Notes: a model not told the origin generated them from the sequence alone. Positions 43,667-52,859 are shown, counted from the first letter of the stretch. The stretch is 64,000 bases of DNA from an uncultured Steroidobacter sp. (GCA_937864115.1 CALMII010000004.1:124001-188000), one strand, 5' to 3'. Made by a program: numbers and translations.

Positions 43667-46413
43667 GCGCGCTTCGGCTGCAACGCCTGATCGACTATTA
43701 CCTCGCCTGTCTGGAGACCGACGGTTACTTGGGCGCGCGAATCGTTGCGAGCGACTCACGTTGGTTCGAGCTCGATCTGCGTTGCGAATGGCACAGCCAG
43801 GGGTTGCGGCGCATAGCTCTCAGCCACCAGCAGGCGCAAATCGTCGAGGAATGCGATCGCGGGTGGGCGTACGGCTGGCCGGTTTGGTCGATTCCGGCAA
43901 CGAACGGAAGTCCCGCCCAGGTCGTGCCGGTGATCATCCGCTCGATCACTCATCGGCATGAGCGCGCAGCGACAGCGCTCGAGCCCACGGGCGGCGCCTG
44001 CATTGTCAATCCAGAGTTCCTGTCGGCCCTGCAGGCTCAGGTCGAAGACATCAAGCGACTTGGGCGCGTGCTGTCTGATGCATGCAGCCTCGCCGAAGAT
44101 GGAAGTCTGATCGAGGTGGCGCGGATCCTCCGTGAGCAGACCGAGATCGAAGCGGCGGAGTGCATATCTCTGAACCTCGCATCTGGACTGTGGCCAACTC
44201 TCAATCGTCCGGCGCTCGTGAATCGCGCGGTGATCGTGCGAACCGAACCGAACCCCTTCACGCGTGGCGTTGAATCGGAATTGCGACGGATGAAGTCGCT
44301 CGACGCGAACGGAACATCGCTCGCGGCCTTGGTCGGCGATGCCGAAGCAACATTGCCTTCAACGGCCATTCCTGTCCTCGAACCGGGGACACTTGATGAG
44401 GACCAACGCGAAGCGGTCCGCGGCGCCTTGTGCTCGCGGGTGGTTGCCGTCACTGGGCCCCCGGGAACAGGTAAGTCCCGCGTCGTCGTCGGCGTCGTGG
44501 CGAATTGCCTCGCCAGAGGTGAAGCGGTCCTCGTTGCTTCGCGCAATCACCAAGCGCTGAATGTGATTGAAAGCCGCCTGGAGGAAACGCTGGGAACGGA
44601 TCTTGCGCTCCGGATCGGCGTCGGTCACAGCGGGGCGGACCTGAGGCGAGAGCTCGTCGAGAAGCTCCGGCGAGCGCTGCGCAGCGGGGGCCTCGGCAGC
44701 GTGTTGCCGTGCGCGACGTCGATTGCGGAGTGTGAGCGACTCTCATCGTTGAAAGACCACTTGCAGGATCGCCTCAGCAGCATGCTGGACGGACATGCGC
44801 GCACGCGTGCGCAGCACCGCAGCTGGCTGGCGGCATGTCTGGCAGCGTTGACCGACCTCTTGACGACCTTGCGAACGAAGGCGGGCCAACCGAAGCACAC
44901 GCCACCGATGCGCAAAGGACGCCTTGCTGGTGAGTCGATTACGCGACTTCTCTCGTTGCTGAGCGAGACCGACGGCAAACTGTCCAGCTGTAGTCGCGAG
45001 TACATTCAAGCACGAGCATTCATGCTTCGTCGGTCTTGTCGTGATGGCGCGCAGCGCGCAGCGCTGGCCACCTACGCAAGCATGATCCAGACAGACGAGC
45101 ATCGCCGTGCTTGCCCGAGCGAGGTCCAGGCTCTCTTCGAGTACGTGCTGCGCTCCTATCCTGTCTGGTGCACGACGAGTCTGTCCGCGCACCAAGCGAT
45201 TCCGCTGTGTGCGCAGTCCTTCGATCAGCTCATCATCGATGAGGCAAGCCAAAGCGATATCGCCTCGACGTTTCCCTTGATGCTGCGGGCCAAGCGCGTG
45301 TTGATCCTCGGCGACGCACAGCAGTTGCGTCACATCACATCTGTGGGGCGGCGCATCGACACATGGCTCATGGCGAAACACGGCATCGATGCTACGCGCG
45401 AACGGCGTTTCGCTTACACGACGAGTTCGGTCTTCGATCTTGCGCTTGCCTCACCCGCGACGACGGTCCGCTTCCTGAGCACACACTATCGATCACATCC
45501 GGCGATCGTTACTTACATCAACGAGCTGTGGTACGAAGGGCGTCTGAGACGGGTGAGCACGGAATGCAGAGGCGACGTCGAAAAGGCGGGCATTCACTGG
45601 ATCGATGTGCACTCGGACTTTCAGCGAGATGCTGGCGGAGGGGGTACGTGTCCTGTCGAGATCGCCGCTATAGAGCGTCTATTGCCTGAGCTGCGCGCAG
45701 AGGATGTAGAAAGTATTGCCGTCCTTTCGCCGTTCCGCGCACAGGTCGGACTACTCAGGCAATCGATCGAGCGGGTGACGACGCCGGCGTGGCGGGCCCT
45801 GATGCAACTCACTGTAGGAACACCGCAGGCGCTCCAGGGCGATGAGCGAGATACGGTTGTGCTGAGCTTGTGCGTCGCCAAGGAAATGCCGGCGGGATGC
45901 GAGGCGTACTTGCGCGAGACCGCGTATCTCCTGAATGTCGCCGTCTCGCGCGCGAGGCATCGCGTCATTGTTGTCGGTGATTGGGCAGCCGCCGGCACGT
46001 CTGATATCGCGGGAATTCGAGCACTCGCGGCAGCGGCGGGGTGGCAGCACAAATCGCGCGGTGTTCAGCGCAGGAGCATTCCAGCAGGCCCGCACGAAGC
46101 CGTGCTGTTTGATGCGCTCGAGCGATTGGAGATTCGGCCTCTCGCGCAGTATCCCGTCGGGCGGTTTGTGGTCGACCTCGCGGTGATCACCGACAACGTA
46201 CGAATCGCGATCGAGATCGATGGCAAGGAAGGCCACCTGGATATCTTCGGGCGACGAACGTTGGCGGACGTTGCGCGTGAGTTCGCCCTTCGAGATCTTG
46301 GATGGCGGATTGAGCGCTTCTCAGCACGAACGGTCGAGCATGCCGCCGAAGACTGCGCCAGACGCATTCAATCGCTGCTCGCAGAATCCGTGTCCGCGGC
46401 GTGCCTCGACTGA
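43663..46413 (+). CDS. SF1 (UPF1/Dna2-like) helicase fused to a DUF559/Vsr-like nuclease
   Basis: 916 aa from the GTG at 43663, coupled to recJ; a GTG at 43654 also fits. SF1 helicase motifs: GPPGTGKS (near 264), IIDEASQSDIA (near 525), GDAQQL, THYRSH, and the C-terminal TPQALQGDERDTVVLSL and NVAVSRARH. Residues about 808-890 form a restriction-endonuclease-like module (YPVGRFVVDLAV, IEIDGKEGH, FALRDLGWRIERF) as in DUF559/Vsr proteins. The N-terminal 240 residues are unassigned. It may act in DNA processing with RecJ or as an anti-phage nuclease; helicase-nuclease fusions of this kind are common in defence islands. Confidence 0.88.
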   Translation: MSALRLQRLIDYYLACLETDGYLGARIVASDSRWFELDLRCEWHSQGLRRIALSHQQAQIVEECDRGWAYGWPVWSIPATNGSPAQVVPVIIRSITHRHERAATALEPTGGACIVNPEFLSALQAQVEDIKRLGRVLSDACSLAEDGSLIEVARILREQTEIEAAECISLNLASGLWPTLNRPALVNRAVIVRTEPNPFTRGVESELRRMKSLDANGTSLAALVGDAEATLPSTAIPVLEPGTLDEDQREAVRGALCSRVVAVTGPPGTGKSRVVVGVVANCLARGEAVLVASRNHQALNVIESRLEETLGTDLALRIGVGHSGADLRRELVEKLRRALRSGGLGSVLPCATSIAECERLSSLKDHLQDRLSSMLDGHARTRAQHRSWLAACLAALTDLLTTLRTKAGQPKHTPPMRKGRLAGESITRLLSLLSETDGKLSSCSREYIQARAFMLRRSCRDGAQRAALATYASMIQTDEHRRACPSEVQALFEYVLRSYPVWCTTSLSAHQAIPLCAQSFDQLIIDEASQSDIASTFPLMLRAKRVLILGDAQQLRHITSVGRRIDTWLMAKHGIDATRERRFAYTTSSVFDLALASPATTVRFLSTHYRSHPAIVTYINELWYEGRLRRVSTECRGDVEKAGIHWIDVHSDFQRDAGGGGTCPVEIAAIERLLPELRAEDVESIAVLSPFRAQVGLLRQSIERVTTPAWRALMQLTVGTPQALQGDERDTVVLSLCVAKEMPAGCEAYLRETAYLLNVAVSRARHRVIVVGDWAAAGTSDIAGIRALAAAAGWQHKSRGVQRRSIPAGPHEAVLFDALERLEIRPLAQYPVGRFVVDLAVITDNVRIAIEIDGKEGHLDIFGRRTLADVAREFALRDLGWRIERFSARTVEHAAEDCARRIQSLLAESVSAACLD

Positions 46414-46424
46414 CCGATCGTTCA

Positions 46425-46688
46425 CTACATCCGACGAGGGACCGAGGTCTCCGAGTCGTGTAGTGCGTGGAGCTGCTCGCGAATCGACCGAGCGCTCTTC
46501 CACAATCCATGCACCCACGTGCACGTCCACAGCCCGAAGCCTGCGGCCCCGAGCGGGCCCAGAATCGTCACGAGCGTACTGGGGTAGCCAGCATCCGCGT
46601 TCACTTGTGTCATCAGCAAGAACAACAACGCGGTACATAAGTTGACTGCCGCCATGAAGAGCGCATGAGAGCGCGATTCCAGTTTCAT
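46425..46688 (-). CDS. Small two-helix membrane protein
   Basis: 87 aa. Two hydrophobic helices (AAVNLCTALLFLLMTQV and TLVTILGPLGAAGFGLWTCTWV) are followed by a charged helical tail (SARSIREQLHALHDSETS). GGGGA lies upstream of the ATG at 46688. Convergent with the helicase-nuclease gene, 12 bp away. No family recognised. Confidence 0.6.
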   Translation of the reverse strand: MKLESRSHALFMAAVNLCTALLFLLMTQVNADAGYPSTLVTILGPLGAAGFGLWTCTWVHGLWKSARSIREQLHALHDSETSVPRRM

Positions 46689-47024
46689 ATGATGATTCCC
46701 CTAGCAGTCCAAGCGCGTACGCGGCAACAGCATAGATCCGTTCGTCAGTATCGAGTCCTCTCAACAGAGCCTTGAAGGCACGCAAACGTGGTCGGGTGTA
46801 CGTGTTCGATGTCGCGCCCGGGGGCCGCACCTTCTGCGTGCACAACGCCCACAATTGACGTGCTGCGATGATTTTGCAATCGTCGGATCGTTGTAAGAGC
46901 GCTTCGGTGGCCAGTGAAATGGAGCGCAACGCCTGCAACCAGGCGTCTGGTCAATCGTTAACCCACTGGGGTGATGCGTCACCCCTTCGGGCGTGCCGTG
47001 TCATCTCACATGAAAGGGAGATAC
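46689..47024. other. Gene-free stretch with hairpins
   Basis: About 336 bp. It contains GCCTTGAAGGCACGC (46771-46785), similar to motifs near traI and traL. It also holds hairpin CGCCTG-CAAC-CAGGCG (46930-46945) and hairpin GGGGTGA-TGCG-TCACCCC (46968-46985) before the next plus-strand gene. The open frames in it lack recognisable features. Confidence 0.45.
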
Positions 47025-47246
47025 ATGGCACTGTTGATGAAAATCGATACGAAGGGAGCTCGTGAAGACTTCCGCAAGGTCGGTCTTACGCTGATCGGTG
47101 CGGGCGTCGCAGGTATTCTGATCGGCGAAGATAAGGTCACCACTCTGGAGGCCTTGTTGATGCTGGTCAGCGGTACCGTTGTGTGGATTGTCGGAGTCGT
47201 TCAACGCGTTAAGGATGCCGATTCGAAGGCTCAGGAGGAGCGATGA
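47025..47246 (+). CDS. Small two-helix membrane protein
   Basis: 73 aa from the ATG at 47025 with an AAGGGAG ribosome site. Two hydrophobic helices (VGLTLIGAGVAGILIG and LLMLVSGTVVWIVGVV) surround a short charged loop, and the tail is charged. The stop overlaps the ATG of the next tiny gene (ATGA), so they form a two-gene unit closed by the terminator at 47377. The topology is holin-like, but so are many small proteins; no function assigned. Confidence 0.65.
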   Translation: MALLMKIDTKGAREDFRKVGLTLIGAGVAGILIGEDKVTTLEALLMLVSGTVVWIVGVVQRVKDADSKAQEER

Positions 47247-47371
47247 TAGGTAGGGTCACGATGAACTTAGCTTTCGCGCTCGCACTTTGCCTTCCATTGG
47301 GCGTCATGCTCGCAGTGTATTTTTGGGGCGTGCGCCAAGAGCGCCGGCATCATTCTGACAAGCGCATTTAG
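47243..47371 (+). CDS. Tiny single-helix membrane protein
   Basis: 42 aa (MIGRVTMNLAFALALCLP at the start). One hydrophobic helix (AFALALCLPLGVMLAVYFW) is followed by a very basic tail (RQERRHHSDKR). A GGAGGAG ribosome site lies inside the end of the preceding gene and the start overlaps its stop. A terminator follows directly. Translational coupling plus terminator make a real gene likely. Confidence 0.55.
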   Translation: MIGRVTMNLAFALALCLPLGVMLAVYFWGVRQERRHHSDKRI

Positions 47372-47376
47372 AGAGT

Positions 47377-47400
47377 GGCACCAGGCGTCTGCCTGGTGCC
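47377..47400 (+). terminator. Hairpin terminator after the small membrane-protein pair
   Basis: Perfect 10-bp arms GGCACCAGGC and GCCTGGTGCC around GTCT start six bases after the stop at 47371. No T-run follows (ATTCC), so termination may be partial. Confidence 0.55.
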
Positions 47401-47478
47401 ATTCCATTGAGATCGCATCAGCGACGCCGTGGAGCAGCAGTCCAGCGACAACGTCAGCAAGCCTTGCTCGGTCAGTGC

Positions 47479-47763
47479 TTAATGGACATCGTGCGACTTC
47501 TTAAGCTTCGCGAGATTTCGGGCCACAGCCTTGAGTCGCTGCCACTGATTGTGCTGGACCCACGCAACGAACCAGGCAACGTGCAGCATCTCCTCGTCAC
47601 TCATCTCAAGCGGGAAGATCGGCTCCACAAGCGCTCGAATCGGGCACTTCATGTCGAGCCCGTGGGCCTCGTTGAAAAATCCCACGATCTCAGGATCGCT
47701 CGCGCAGGCTTTCACGAGCTGGCGGAAGTTGACGTCTTTTAGAGTGGCTCCCCGGTATCCCAT
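47479..47763 (-). CDS. Small hypothetical protein, paralogue of the 53245 gene
   Basis: 94 aa from the ATG at 47763 (GGAGGG upstream); an ATG at 47817 is also possible. Core: VKACASDPEIVGFFNEAHGL, then LKxPI-like MKCPIRALVEPIFP and EEMLHVAWFVAWVQH. The plus-strand gene at 53245-53565 shares the pattern ACAxDxxLVxxFN, (L/M)KxPIxxL and EExxxxAxFxxFVxxxxW. All-helical fold expected. Function unknown. Confidence 0.65.
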   Translation of the reverse strand: MGYRGATLKDVNFRQLVKACASDPEIVGFFNEAHGLDMKCPIRALVEPIFPLEMSDEEMLHVAWFVAWVQHNQWQRLKAVARNLAKLKKSHDVH

Positions 47764-47923
47764 CTGCCCTCCCTCCCTCTGTACCCCTTCAAGAGCCTGA
47801 CCCAAGCGGTCGGTCATTCATCCCCTCGGAGAACTACCTATAGGATGCCCCACAGGGATGTGGCTGGAAACTCTCGCGGCGAAATCCTATCGGCAGGACA
47901 ACACGTCCATCGTTGCACGCAAG

Positions 47924-48736
47924 TCAGCGAGTGGCGGCCTGCTGATTCGCAAGCAATGCCCTGGCCTTACTCAAGCCGTCGCGAGCCGCTGGATAGTCCA
48001 TCAGCCGAAGGGCTGCCTCGAAGTAGGGGATGGCCTCGTCGTATCGGCGGTTGTGCATCAGGAAGGACGCGTAGTTCGACCTCACCCACGGGTTGTCCGC
48101 TTGCTTGGCAATCTGATCCCGAAAGCTCCGCTCGACTGCAGTCCCATCTTTGCGCAGGTTGGCAAGCTGCCGCTCGAGCTCAAAGATCCGACCATCGATG
48201 TCATTCGTGTTCTTGCGGCTCTTGCCGTCAGAGAGCCACTTCTCAAGTTGTCGAGCATCGCGTGTGTCCGCGAACGCACGCGCGATGTACAGGTAAGGAA
48301 GAGGCTCCTTGGGATCTAGGCGGATCGCTTGTTGATACGAGCGCCAGGCTTCCTGGTGCTTGCCCATATTGTAGAGAACCCAACCATGGTACGCGTGCGC
48401 CAACGGTTCGCGTGGTCCTCTGCGAACAGCGTCCTTGGTGTACTTCAGTGCCTCCGGAAAGTGCGCGGGCACATCGTCACTCATGATCGCTTTGGCGATG
48501 GAAATCAGAACCCACGGGTCCTGCTGACTACTTGCTTGAGCATCCCGCAATCTCTCAACGGCACGTTGCATGGACGCACGGTCCCACGGCTTCGCCTCCA
48601 GCATGTAGAACGCCTCGACAGCTTTGCGGCGAGCGACGGGGTCAACTTCGGCGGCGATCACGAAGCTGCTGACTGCAACAAAGGACCAAGTTAGGACTAG
48701 GACGCTTCTCAAGAAAGATTGCGTGACGGCTGACAC
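47924..48736 (-). CDS. Secreted or membrane-anchored TPR protein
   Basis: 270 aa from a GTG at 48736 with GGAG upstream; the frame is open to 48940 but without sensible sequence. A signal peptide or anchor (SVLVLTWSFVAVSSFVIAA) is followed by TPR repeats, for example AHAYHGWVLYNMGKHQEAW and SNYASFLMHNRRYDEAIPYF. TPR proteins mediate protein contacts; the partner is unknown. A GCCTTGAAGGC motif lies 75 bp upstream. Confidence 0.75.
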   Translation of the reverse strand: MSAVTQSFLRSVLVLTWSFVAVSSFVIAAEVDPVARRKAVEAFYMLEAKPWDRASMQRAVERLRDAQASSQQDPWVLISIAKAIMSDDVPAHFPEALKYTKDAVRRGPREPLAHAYHGWVLYNMGKHQEAWRSYQQAIRLDPKEPLPYLYIARAFADTRDARQLEKWLSDGKSRKNTNDIDGRIFELERQLANLRKDGTAVERSFRDQIAKQADNPWVRSNYASFLMHNRRYDEAIPYFEAALRLMDYPAARDGLSKARALLANQQAATR

Positions 48737-48967
48737 GGCATGGGCTCCACGAAGGTAGGCGGGCTGAGAAACGCTACGCCGATACAGCCACGAGGCGATC
48801 TGCCGGTGCGTGGCCTTGAAGGCAAGGTTGTGGGCGACACCGGTACTGTGGGTCGCGAAGCGCCGGCAGCTTCCAATACGAGCCCGTCCATTTGACCCTT
48901 TATGCCGCTGCCAGTCTCCAAGTCCACCATCACGCGGCATACCCGCTGGAGGTTGATCGAAGAAGTG

Positions 48968-49432
48968 CTATCCGCTCGACTTGCTTTGATCGCGCTCGAT
49001 GGGATCGAAGCCAAAGGCCGAGAGATACTGTTGTCGATACGTGTCAAGGGAATCCGAGGTCAGCGCGACTGCGTGTGAATCAAAGCAGTGCCAGTACCCA
49101 GGTTCCCGGAATGCCCACAGCCCTGATTGAATCACGCGCTCGCGAAGGTTGGCGACCTCAATGACGAGGGCTCGTTCTCCGCGGAGACCAGACTCCTCGT
49201 CATCGATCGTCATCCACAAAACGTAGTTTCCATTCGGATCGAGAACCGTGAATTCCTCGAGCCACAAGAACGGCGCAAGCAAAACGCGCGCGGCGTACTG
49301 AAGAACTCGCACAGCTCGTCGTCGATGCATCGGCGGTAGAAAAACGAACCGCAGGTGAGGATCGTTGTGAAATACGATCATTTGAAGATGATCGCGCGCA
49401 AGTCGCTTGTATTGAGAGCAGTGGAGTCTCAT
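48968..49432 (-). CDS. Hypothetical protein
   Basis: 154 aa from the ATG at 49432. Mixed alpha/beta with an Arg-rich start and aromatic residues (LRFVFLPPMHRRRAVRVL, FTVLDPNGNYVLWMTIDDEE, EPGYWHCFDSHAV). No signal peptide or recognised family. It is 24 bp downstream of the PD-(D/E)XK-like gene on the same strand and probably co-transcribed with it. Confidence 0.6.
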   Translation of the reverse strand: MRLHCSQYKRLARDHLQMIVFHNDPHLRFVFLPPMHRRRAVRVLQYAARVLLAPFLWLEEFTVLDPNGNYVLWMTIDDEESGLRGERALVIEVANLRERVIQSGLWAFREPGYWHCFDSHAVALTSDSLDTYRQQYLSAFGFDPIERDQSKSSG

Positions 49433-49455
49433 CTGCAAGCTGACGCAGGGAGCGA

Positions 49456-50064
49456 TTATCGTCTGTTGACTGCCGAGATTTCGGGGAACTCGCGTTCGAC
49501 GCGCGCTCCAACGATCGATGTGACGTCTCTGAATGTTGCGTCCACGTCGACATCAGATCGACGGTCAAGCAGGACGTATTCGAACGGCAACTGCACTTGC
49601 ATCTTGCGCGCATAGAACTGTCCAAGCTGCATTCTCCAGCCATACGAATTGAATGCCGGCGTGTACACATGGAACAGGACGACGCGCTCGTAGGCGTGAT
49701 GCTCAGAAAGCAGCCAGTACTTACCTACGTTGGTATCTGGATGCGTTTGTCGGACTTCCACTTCTAGGGCAACCAAACACTTCCCATCCGTGAGTAACCC
49801 GTCGGCGCGAAATCCGCTCACGGGAAAGCCTGGTATCCGCCGGTATCCAGCGCAGAACTCGATGCCCGGACGCTCGAAGGCTCGCATCCATTCAGCGAGC
49901 TGTGCTTCGAAGGCGAGCCAACGGCGATCGTAGTTCGGCAACTTGCATTCTCCTCTGGTGCGTGCAGCGATCTCGACTTGCCCCCTGAGAAACGCAAGCG
50001 GCAACAGTATGCGCGGCGTTGCATATCCGTTCTTGTGCGCGAGGATTGTAGACAGCCGCATGAA
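49456..50064 (-). CDS. Putative PD-(D/E)XK-type nuclease-like protein
   Basis: 202 aa from an ATG at 50064; longer starts reach back to 50496 and would overlap the divergent gene. The core GFRADGLLTDGKCLVALEVEV has a D-(x)n-ExE arrangement and is followed by HAYERVVLFHVYTPAFNSYG, reminiscent of restriction-endonuclease-like folds with Glu in place of the final Lys. Enzymatic activity is uncertain. No methyltransferase partner is adjacent. Confidence 0.55.
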   Translation of the reverse strand, partial: FMRLSTILAHKNGYATPRILLPLAFLRGQVEIAARTRGECKLPNYDRRWLAFEAQLAEWMRAFERPGIEFCAGYRRIPGFPVSGFRADGLLTDGKCLVALEVEVRQTHPDTNVGKYWLLSEHHAYERVVLFHVYTPAFNSYGWRMQLGQFYARKMQVQLPFEYVLLDRRSDVDVDATFRDVTSIVGARVEREFPEISAVNRR

Positions 50065-50148
50065 GCAGCGGCACCCAGCGGCGCCAGGCGGTGCGACTAA
50101 CACCGCCCGACGCCTGACCATCCACCCAACCCCGTAGAGGTTGAGCAT

Positions 50149-50517
50149 ATGGCTATCCGTCATTCTAGCCGGAAGCGGCCGTCCGGCCGTGCCGGCCCCC
50201 GTCGTCCGTCCCCTCCCGCCCCCGAAGCGCCTTCCCCGGCGGCCTCTGCCGCCGGATGGAAGCGAATGGCCCGCGCGGCGGGCAAGAAGGCTCTGAAGCC
50301 GCCCGACTTCGATGAAATACTCGGCCACTGCTCCGAGACCCTGGCGAGCGTGGAGTGCGCTCACAGCGGGGTCGATGCTGCCCAGGAAACCGCCGGCGTC
50401 GGCCGCGCGATCGGCGCGGCGGTGCTGACCCTGGAACGCGGCGTGACGGAGCTGCTCCGCTCGTACACGGAGCTGGATCATTCGATTCAGCGTCATCGTG
50501 AAGGGGGCGCGTCATGA
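50149..50517 (+). CDS. Hypothetical protein, basic N-terminus
   Basis: 122 aa. The first 45 residues are Arg/Pro/Ala-rich and probably disordered. The C-terminal part is helical (DEILGHCSETLASVECAH, then RAIGAAVLTLERGVTELL). AGAGG precedes the ATG. It overlaps the next gene by ATGA, so the two are coupled. No family recognised. Confidence 0.6.
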   Translation: MAIRHSSRKRPSGRAGPRRPSPPAPEAPSPAASAAGWKRMARAAGKKALKPPDFDEILGHCSETLASVECAHSGVDAAQETAGVGRAIGAAVLTLERGVTELLRSYTELDHSIQRHREGGAS

Positions 50518-51005
50518 CCGACGAAGACCCGAAGGCGCCCCCTTCGAAAGAGCGCACGCCGCCGAGTTCGGAAGCGTTGACGCAGGCGATCGAGTCGCAG
50601 CGCCAGCAGCTCACGGAGATCCGTGCGATCGTGGACTCCCAAGCGAAGCTGCTGCACGAGACGTACGACTTCGAGATTGGCGAGGCGGACCTGGGGTATT
50701 GCTGCGATGTCGTGCGTGACATGCTGGAGCGCATCAATGCCACGCTCGGCTCGCTCGTCGTCGAGCTGAAATCGAGGCGCCCCCTCGCGCCGATGGCGCT
50801 CGCGCATTTGATCGAAGCGCCGCGGCAGGAGCTGTTTCGCGCTTGGGCTGTCGCCTCGGCCGTCGAGAACGTGCTGCGCGCGCATCAATTCGAGGCATAC
50901 GAAGCAGACTTGAGAACGGTTATGGTGACGGTCGTGCGCATGATGGACGACACGCTCGACGCAATTGAGCCGCTGAACCTCGGTCTGCCGATTCCTTTGT
51001 CCTAA
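50514..51005 (+). CDS. Hypothetical helical protein
   Basis: 163 aa. A charged N-terminus with a coiled-coil stretch (EALTQAIESQRQQLTEIRAI) is followed by a helical domain with a CC pair (GYCCDVVRDMLERINATLG). Translationally coupled to the preceding gene. No recognised family; the pair probably forms one complex. Confidence 0.6.
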   Translation: MTDEDPKAPPSKERTPPSSEALTQAIESQRQQLTEIRAIVDSQAKLLHETYDFEIGEADLGYCCDVVRDMLERINATLGSLVVELKSRRPLAPMALAHLIEAPRQELFRAWAVASAVENVLRAHQFEAYEADLRTVMVTVVRMMDDTLDAIEPLNLGLPIPLS

Positions 51006-51141
51006 CTTCGTTTGGCGTCGTCGGCGCTGAGCTTGCCAGAGGAGGGCATTCGGCGCCGACGATTCCCTGATGGGGAACATCAAAACTCGCAGGCACTGAC
51101 GAGGACAATTTCCCGAGCCAATCGGCCGGGTGGTTTCCGCG

Positions 51142-51612
51142 ATGTCCTCACAATTTAAGAGCACGGTTGACGAAACAACCAGTCGCCGGGGGTCATTGAT
51201 GTCCTCGGACCGGTCTAAACAAATTCGCCCTCTTGAAGAGGCGGCACTCAAGAACTTTGCCGGTGCGATACGTATTCCAACCTGCGGAATTTTCGCGCAG
51301 CATCAAGGTGCAAGGGGCGCAGAAGAGAGTGGGGCTTTCGGCATGGACAGTAAGGACCACTGGCGCAGCCGCGTTATGGTGGATTCGCTCCGGGGGTTGT
51401 CAGAGAGGCAGCTCACAATCGTTTACATGCGCATCCGGTTGCGGAAAGACGTGGCTCAAATTGCTAGTGAGCTTCACCTACCACTGGAAGTGGTTCAGAG
51501 GGAAGAACTCGTTGCGCACCAGCACGTCAAGTCGTACTTGAGGGCAAGAGGAGTATCCCTCGATGATGTCCCGGACGAGGACGAGGTATTGACCAGAGCG
51601 CGAGTCCAGTGA
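51142..51612 (+). CDS. Sigma-70 region-4-like HTH protein
   Basis: 156 aa from an ATG at 51142; GTG 51130 and ATG 51199 (GGGGG upstream) are alternatives. The C-terminal third ([19 protein letters not shown], then [20 protein letters not shown]) has the helix-turn-helix spacing of sigma-factor region 4. No region 2 (-10 binding) is evident, so it is not a complete sigma factor and may be an HTH regulator. It lies just upstream of csrA copy 2. Confidence 0.55.
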   Translation: MSSQFKSTVDETTSRRGSLMSSDRSKQIRPLEEAALKNFAGAIRIPTCGIFAQHQGARGAEESGAFGMDSKDHWRSRVMVDSLRGLSERQLTIVYMRIRLRKDVAQIASELHLPLEVVQREELVAHQHVKSYLRARGVSLDDVPDEDEVLTRARVQ

Positions 51613-51731
51613 AGCGCCGACGATCCGGCCACGATTTCAGGTCAACTCCTTGCAGCCGGTTGAGCTGCGGACGAAATCGACGAGAGATCCTTGATTGGCA
51701 GGCACAGCAGAAATCTAAAGAGGACGCTCAC

Positions 51732-51932
51732 ATGCTAATTCTGACTCGCCGCGTCGGCGAGACCATCAAGATCGGAAACGACATCGACATCACGGTTCTG
51801 GGAGTTAAGGGTAACCAGGTTCGTGTTGGCGTGAACGCGCCCAAGGAGGTCGCGGTTCATAGGGAAGAGATCTACGAGCGCATACGCCGCGAGACACGGG
51901 CAGCCAATCGCGAAGCGACGCCCTCAGACTAG
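51732..51932 (+). CDS. csrA: CsrA, translation regulator (copy 2)
   Basis: 66 aa from the ATG at 51732. The start [17 protein letters not shown] and [13 protein letters not shown] contain the RNA-binding residues. It is very similar to copy 1 at 28330, with a few conservative changes and a slightly longer acidic tail. The AGAGGA ribosome site is good. Confidence 0.93.
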   Translation: MLILTRRVGETIKIGNDIDITVLGVKGNQVRVGVNAPKEVAVHREEIYERIRRETRAANREATPSD

Positions 51933-51970
51933 GTTCGATTTCGTCTGCGCGCACATCGGCGGGGACTCGT

Positions 51971-52525
51971 GTGCCCAATTCATATATGGCCGAGCTTCGT
52001 GGGTCTAAAGCGACGCGCGTGATGTTGGCGTACTTTCCCGATCCCGCTCGACGAATCGATGAGATCGTAGCTCGTGGGAGATGCGCGCTGCTGAGCGACC
52101 GGTATTTATGTGAGGTCCTGAGCGAGCTATCACATCCGGTGCGCATCGAACTCATTACGGCCTTCAACAATGCAGCCTGCGGCGTCGACTTGCTGAGGAT
52201 CACGCCAGCTCTCGCGCCCAAAGATTCCGCGAGGCTTCAGGAATGCATGAGACGCTACGAGCGCATCGTGCTCCTGCTCGATCCCGAAGGCAGTTATCAG
52301 CAGGCGGAACCGATGGACGTGCATTCACTGGTTGGAGTCTTGCGCACGCTGCCGCGCGAAGTATGCAGAGAACTTGCGGAAACGTACGCAGATGCGGCGA
52401 TCGGCTTCCATGAGTTCTTCACAACGTTGAGCGCGAATCCCTATGGGGAGCAGCTGCGCCAGTCGAGCCTGCGATTCGAGGCATTCGCAGCGCGTTGGCG
52501 AATCTCCAATGACACACGCGACTGA
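51971..52525 (+). CDS. Hypothetical protein
   Basis: 184 aa from a GTG at 51971 (GGGGA upstream); an in-frame ATG lies at 51986. All-helical composition with LLSDRYLCEVLSELSHPVRI and ETYADAAIGFHEFFTTL. It is 38 bp downstream of csrA copy 2. No family recognised. Confidence 0.6.
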   Translation: MPNSYMAELRGSKATRVMLAYFPDPARRIDEIVARGRCALLSDRYLCEVLSELSHPVRIELITAFNNAACGVDLLRITPALAPKDSARLQECMRRYERIVLLLDPEGSYQQAEPMDVHSLVGVLRTLPREVCRELAETYADAAIGFHEFFTTLSANPYGEQLRQSSLRFEAFAARWRISNDTRD

Positions 52526-52859
52526 CGCAGTCGCCGGCTTCCGCCGTCGTCACTTACGAGCAGTCTCTGCCAAGCAGCGACGCCGAACGCGCGCGTCCTG
52601 ACCAGCACGGCGATGCGGCACGTTTCGGTTGTACCCCTTTCGTCCGTCAGTTCGGTCTACGTCTCTTGGGAGATGTCTCTGAGCGAAGTCTTTGCGCTGT
52701 GGAGGGCTCTAGTCGTCGGACTTTGTCTGGTGGAAGCCGCACGAGCCGGTCCGAAAGAAGCCGCCGGTCGTGCGCGCGGCATCCGATCTCAAGTGTCGCG
52801 CACTGACCCCCGCCGAGCGCGGAGTGACTGACGCAGTTTAATTTTTGGGGGACTTCTCG
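52526..52859. other. Gene-free stretch
   Basis: About 334 bp with no convincing gene, repeat or terminator. The frame at 52613-52831 has no recognisable feature and an Arg-rich end typical of shadows. Confidence 0.4.

Noticed and set aside
51609..51731. 41-codon N-terminal extension of csrA copy 2
   Set aside because: The internal ATG at 51732 gives exact CsrA and has its own ribosome site.
52613..52831. 72-aa plus-strand frame
   Set aside because: Ends in an Arg-rich shadow-like stretch and has no ribosome site or family features.
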